DNA of 9,557 nt, taken from Halomonas chromatireducens. GTDB lineage: Bacteria > Pseudomonadota > Gammaproteobacteria > Pseudomonadales > Halomonadaceae. Numbering within the stretch: position 1 is the first letter of the stretch; each line of letters starts with the position of its first letter. The notes under the pieces were generated by a model that saw only the letters and a program-made list of their open reading frames with translations, had not been told where the DNA came from and did no database searches. Location of the stretch: NCBI RefSeq assembly GCF_001545155.1, contig NZ_CP014226.1:3585817-3595373 (forward strand). Direction: 5' to 3'. The translations under genes were made by a program, and so were the position numbers. Shown here in pieces: positions 7,292 to 9,557 of the stretch.

Positions 7292-8026
7292 ATGTCTCAG
7301 ACTGAAACCAACTTTGCGCTTGGACGCATTCTGCTCTTCAACCTCCTGGGTGCCATTCTGGTTTGGACCTGGTTATCGCCGGGGCTGATGTTCTGGACGG
7401 AGATAGACGATGCCGTCTTCTTCGCCACCAATGCCTGGCTCAGCGAAGAGAACGAAGCCTGGGTGCTGTTCGTGGCGGCCACCAACAACCGACTGTTCGA
7501 CGTCGTCAGCTTCATGATCCTGCTGGCTATCTACCTGTGGGCCATCGGGCGCGATCCCGACCCGCATTACCGCATGCTGCGCTGGGGCGGCATCGGTATC
7601 ACCATGCTGCTCTCGGCGGTGTTCATCGCCCAGGGTTTTCGCATGGTAGTGTCCTACACCCACCCCAGCCCCACCCTGGTGTACGAGAACGTCAACCTGA
7701 TCACCGAGATGGTCGACTTCTCGACCAAGGACAGCTCCGGTAGCAGCTTCCCCGGCGACCACGGCGTGAATCTGGTGCTGTTCACCGCATTCATGTGGCG
7801 CTTTGCGGGGCTAAAGGTGATGCTGGTCAGCGCGGTCTTCGCCGTGTTGCTCAGCGCGCCACGTATCCTCAGCGGTGCCCACTGGTTCAGCGATGTCTAC
7901 TTTGCAGCCGTGGTGATCAACCTGTTCGTCGCGCCCTGGATACTGCTTACGCCACTGGCACCAGCACTCTCGCGAGCGCTTACTGCCGGGATGATCAAGG
8001 TACGTAACGCCTTGCCGGGTCGTTAG
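7292..8026 (+). CDS. lpxT: Lipid A 1-diphosphate synthase LpxT (PAP2 family)
   Basis: Inner-membrane enzyme acting on the periplasmic face; it moves a phosphate from undecaprenyl pyrophosphate to the 1-phosphate of Kdo2-lipid A, giving lipid A 1-diphosphate and recycling carrier lipid. The 244-residue product aligns with E. coli LpxT along its length: VAATNNRLFD (61-70; E. coli VALTNNRAFD), SPTL (126-129), TKDSSGSSFPGDHG (145-158; E. coli TKDASRDSFPGDHG), FMWRFAG, PRILSGAHWFSD (190-201; R191, H197, D201 form the PAP2 C3 motif) and PWILLTPL. About six membrane segments are visible. H157 and H197 are the expected catalytic pair. The PAP2 C1 motif is degenerate (R117-x6-HP). The ATG at 7292 matches the E. 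coli N-terminus; a GTG at 7280 is an alternative and neither has a good ribosome binding site. A 15-base inverted repeat lies upstream. Confidence 0.88.
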   Translation: MSQTETNFALGRILLFNLLGAILVWTWLSPGLMFWTEIDDAVFFATNAWLSEENEAWVLFVAATNNRLFDVVSFMILLAIYLWAIGRDPDPHYRMLRWGGIGITMLLSAVFIAQGFRMVVSYTHPSPTLVYENVNLITEMVDFSTKDSSGSSFPGDHGVNLVLFTAFMWRFAGLKVMLVSAVFAVLLSAPRILSGAHWFSDVYFAAVVINLFVAPWILLTPLAPALSRALTAGMIKVRNALPGR

Positions 8027-8041
8027 GGAAATCGGATGTTG

Positions 8042-8068
8042 AAAAGCGCGGCCATGGCCGCGCTTTTT
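8042..8068. terminator. Bidirectional intrinsic terminator between lpxT and the META lipoprotein gene
   Basis: The perfect palindrome GCGCGGCCATGGCCGCGC (8046-8063) is flanked by AAAA on the left and TTTTT on the right. It gives a GC-rich hairpin with a U run in both directions. It lies 15 bases past the lpxT stop and 7 bases past the stop of the convergent gene, exactly where a shared terminator is expected. Confidence 0.9.
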
Positions 8069-8075
8069 GCTTGCT

Positions 8076-8531
8076 TCAATTCGCCTTGCGCCAGCCTCCT
8101 AATACCCGCTGATCCGGGCCAAAGAACACCAGCCGGTCGTGATCGATGAGGTAGCGGTAGGCCGTTTCCATCATGCCGGTGACCCGGCTGGCGTCATCGA
8201 GCTGCGGGCAGCCCATTTTCGTGGTGGCCAGCTCGCGGAACTGAATGCGGTTGCCGTCATCCAGCTGTACCTTGCCATTGATCGTGTTGCAGCCATCGTG
8301 GCCAGTGACACGGCCGTCGGGCGCAATCACGAAATGGGGCGTAGTGGGCATCGAGAGGCGTTCATCGGTGCCGACCAGCAGCAGGTTCCAGCGCTGTCCC
8401 ACCACCGGGTGGTCGCTGGAGACGCGCACTTCGTCTTGACGAGTCGGCTCGGTGGGCTTGCCGCCACACGCAGCCAGGGTCATGGCGACGAGCGCCAGCA
8501 GCAGCGCTCGGCCAGAGAGAGTTTTGTTCAT
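8076..8531 (-). CDS. META-domain (HslJ-like) lipoprotein
   Basis: Small predicted lipoprotein of 151 residues. It starts with a lipoprotein signal: MNKTLSGR, a hydrophobic core, and the lipobox LAAC (19-22), so C22 would be lipidated. Residue 23 is G rather than D, which favours sorting to the outer membrane. The rest is one META domain: GQRWNLL (45-51), PHFVIAPDGRVTGHDGCNTINGKVQ (65-89), then TTKMGCPQ (103-110) and a C-terminal strand ending in GGWRK. C81 and C108 are the conserved family cysteines. The family includes HslJ, linked in E. coli to heat shock and novobiocin resistance, but the molecular role is not known, so no function is assigned. The ATG at 8531 has AAGGAA about ten bases upstream. 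The gene converges with lpxT, and a miniature repeat element ends 37 bases upstream of its start, so it may have its own promoter there. Confidence 0.87.
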   Translation of the reverse strand: MNKTLSGRALLLALVAMTLAACGGKPTEPTRQDEVRVSSDHPVVGQRWNLLLVGTDERLSMPTTPHFVIAPDGRVTGHDGCNTINGKVQLDDGNRIQFRELATTKMGCPQLDDASRVTGMMETAYRYLIDHDRLVFFGPDQRVLGGWRKAN

Positions 8532-8568
8532 CGAGAGATTTGTTCCTTATTGCTCTATGCCGGTCTTA

Positions 8569-8761
8569 GGAAGCGCTGAACAAATTGCCGAGCGAGATGA
8601 AGCGGCTAGGTTCGTTCCCGACGAACCAACGCACTTCCCACATTCCTGTGGGTCGCAAGGCGCACGGAGCCTACGGGGTATAGGTGAGGATCCGACGGTC
8701 CTACGCTTCGGCACCGCGCAACGCAGCGATTCGCTCGCGCAGGCATTTGTGCAGTGTTTCC
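8569..8761. mobile_element. Probable miniature inverted-repeat element (MITE), 193 bases
   Basis: The left end GGAAGCGCTGAACAAAT (8569-8585) and the right end read on the minus strand, GGAAACACTGCACAAAT (8761-8745), agree at 14 of 17 positions; similarity continues with small gaps to GCGAG on both sides. Flanks are CTTA (8565-8568) and TTTA (8762-8765), a possible degenerate 4-base target duplication. No transposase frame is present. Two perfect hairpins lie inside (8609-8627 and 8637-8652). Ends starting GGAAG and followed by ..AACAA recall IS5-group transposons, but that link is from memory. A decayed insertion sequence or a structured intergenic repeat are alternatives. Confidence 0.6.
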
Positions 8762-8762
8762 T

Positions 8763-9203
8763 TTACCAGGTGCCGGTGTTTTCCATGGAGACCCAGGGCT
8801 CTGCTGGCGGCAGCGCCTCGCCCCGCTGCAGCAGCTCGATGGAGATGCCGTCGGGGCTTCTCACGAAGGCCATGTGTCCATCGCGGGGCGGCCGGTTGAT
8901 GGTGACCCCGTTCTCCTGCAGACGCTCGCACAGGGCATAGATATCATCGACCCGGTAGGCCAGGTGGCCGAAATTGCGCCCACCGGTGTACTCTTCGGGA
9001 TCCCAGTTCCAGGTCAGCTCCAGCTCGGGTGCCTTGAGTTCGGCCGAGCGGGCCTCGTCCTCGGGCGCGGCGAGAAAGACCAGGGTGAAGCGCCCCTTCT
9101 CGTTCTCCTTGCGGCGCACCTCCTTCAATCCGAGCAGATCGCAGTAGAAGCGAAGCGACGCATCCAGGTCGCTGACGCGCACCATGGTGTGCAGAAATTG
9201 CAT
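8763..9203 (-). CDS. gloA: Lactoylglutathione lyase (glyoxalase I)
   Basis: Glyoxalase I isomerises the hemithioacetal of methylglyoxal and glutathione to S-lactoylglutathione, the first step of methylglyoxal detoxification in the cytosol. The 146-residue product has two VOC (beta-alpha-beta-beta-beta) modules. It opens with [20 protein letters not shown], matching E. coli GloA ([20 protein letters not shown]). The four metal ligands are in place: H5, E62 in LELTWNW, H80 in [10 protein letters not shown] and E123 in [10 protein letters not shown]. Bacterial enzymes of this short single-domain form generally use nickel; that is family knowledge. A C-terminal tail of about 20 residues ([16 protein letters not shown]) is not shared with the E. 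coli enzyme. GAGG lies about seven bases before the ATG at 9203. The gene follows the DUF411 gene after 42 bases, probably in one transcript, and its TAA stop touches the right end of the repeat element. Confidence 0.9.
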   Translation of the reverse strand: MQFLHTMVRVSDLDASLRFYCDLLGLKEVRRKENEKGRFTLVFLAAPEDEARSAELKAPELELTWNWDPEEYTGGRNFGHLAYRVDDIYALCERLQENGVTINRPPRDGHMAFVRSPDGISIELLQRGEALPPAEPWVSMENTGTW

Positions 9204-9245
9204 GGGCCACCTCTATCTCTATATTGGTTCGTTCAGGGAAGTCTC

Positions 9246-9557
9246 TCAGTCATGAGTGTACTCGCTGAAGATGGCCGGCGTCCGGTCCTCATGCTGCCAG
9301 GTGAGCACCGCATAGTCGTCGTAACGGCCGGTTTCCATACCCGGTGAACCATGGGGCATGCCAGGCACCGTCAGTCCCACCACCTCAGGACGCTCCTCGA
9401 GCAGTCGCTTGATGTCGGCTGCCGGAACATGGCCCTCGATGACATAGCCATCGATCAGCGCCGTATGACAGGAGGAGAGTTCCGGGGTGACACCGTGTTC
9501 CATCTTTACCGAGCGCATATCGCGGGTCTTGTGCTGGCGAACCTCGAAGCCCTCCTC
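9246..9557 (-). CDS. DUF411 family protein, C-terminal part only
   Basis: The frame is open through the right edge, so the N-terminus is missing and 103 residues are seen. The visible part begins EEGFEVRQHKTRDMRSVKMEHGV and contains the strongly conserved DUF411 core: ELSSCHTALIDGYVIEGHVPAADIKRLLEERP, then VPGMPHGSPGME and a closing strand AVLTWQHEDRTPAIFSEY. Full members have an export or lipoprotein signal and an N-terminal Cys-Gly-Cys-Cys-type motif, both of which would lie outside the window. Members are often found near copper or other metal resistance genes and are regarded as metal-binding, but no reaction is established. The ATG at 9518 is an internal methionine of the domain, not the start. 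It precedes gloA on the same strand, 42 bases away, which suggests co-transcription. Family call is secure; function is open. Confidence 0.88.
   Translation of the reverse strand, partial: EEGFEVRQHKTRDMRSVKMEHGVTPELSSCHTALIDGYVIEGHVPAADIKRLLEERPEVVGLTVPGMPHGSPGMETGRYDDYAVLTWQHEDRTPAIFSEYTHD

Noticed and set aside
1..9557. CRISPR array, tRNA or rRNA gene, phage or toxin-antitoxin module
   Set aside because: No regularly spaced direct repeats, cloverleaf, rRNA motif or matching protein families were seen.

Overview
The window looks like a chromosomal segment of a GC-rich gammaproteobacterium, most probably a halophile of the Halomonas/Chromohalobacter group. This rests on protein families rather than on a taxonomic marker: TmcA, PepD and LpxT all resemble their enterobacterial homologues closely, a TRAP operon of the FcbT type sits beside a 3-hydroxybutyrate dehydrogenase (typical of bacteria that make and use polyhydroxybutyrate), and codon use is strongly GC-biased. 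No rRNA, tRNA, CRISPR array, phage gene or full insertion sequence is visible.

Left part (1-2845, minus strand): tmcA (tRNA-Met cytidine acetyltransferase, TTG start) is followed about 97 bases later by the N-terminal half of pepD, a cytosolic M20 dipeptidase that runs off the left edge. Both are housekeeping genes. A 329-base AT-richer divergent region (2846-3174) follows. It holds a probable sigma-70 promoter for the rightward operon, a PdhR/LldR-like operator (ATTGGT-CTT-ACCAAT) just upstream of that promoter, and a weaker candidate promoter for tmcA.

Centre (3175-7150, plus strand): a four-gene operon, dctP-dctQ-dctM-bdhA. It encodes a complete tripartite TRAP uptake system (periplasmic binding protein, small and large membrane subunits) and a D-3-hydroxybutyrate dehydrogenase with the substrate-binding residues of its family. 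A strong GNRA-loop hairpin sits between dctP and dctQ. The simplest reading is an inducible system that imports 3-hydroxybutyrate, or a related small hydroxy acid, and oxidises it to acetoacetate. This substrate assignment is inferred from gene order and is the most interesting idea in the window.

Right part (7292-9557): lpxT (lipid A 1-diphosphate synthase, plus strand) converges on a small META-domain lipoprotein gene (minus strand), and they share a bidirectional terminator at 8042-8068. Upstream of the lipoprotein gene lies a 193-base non-coding element (8569-8761) with imperfect terminal inverted repeats and internal hairpins, a probable miniature transposable element. It abuts the stop codon of gloA (glyoxalase I). 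A DUF411 gene, truncated by the right edge, precedes gloA on the same strand and probably shares its transcript.
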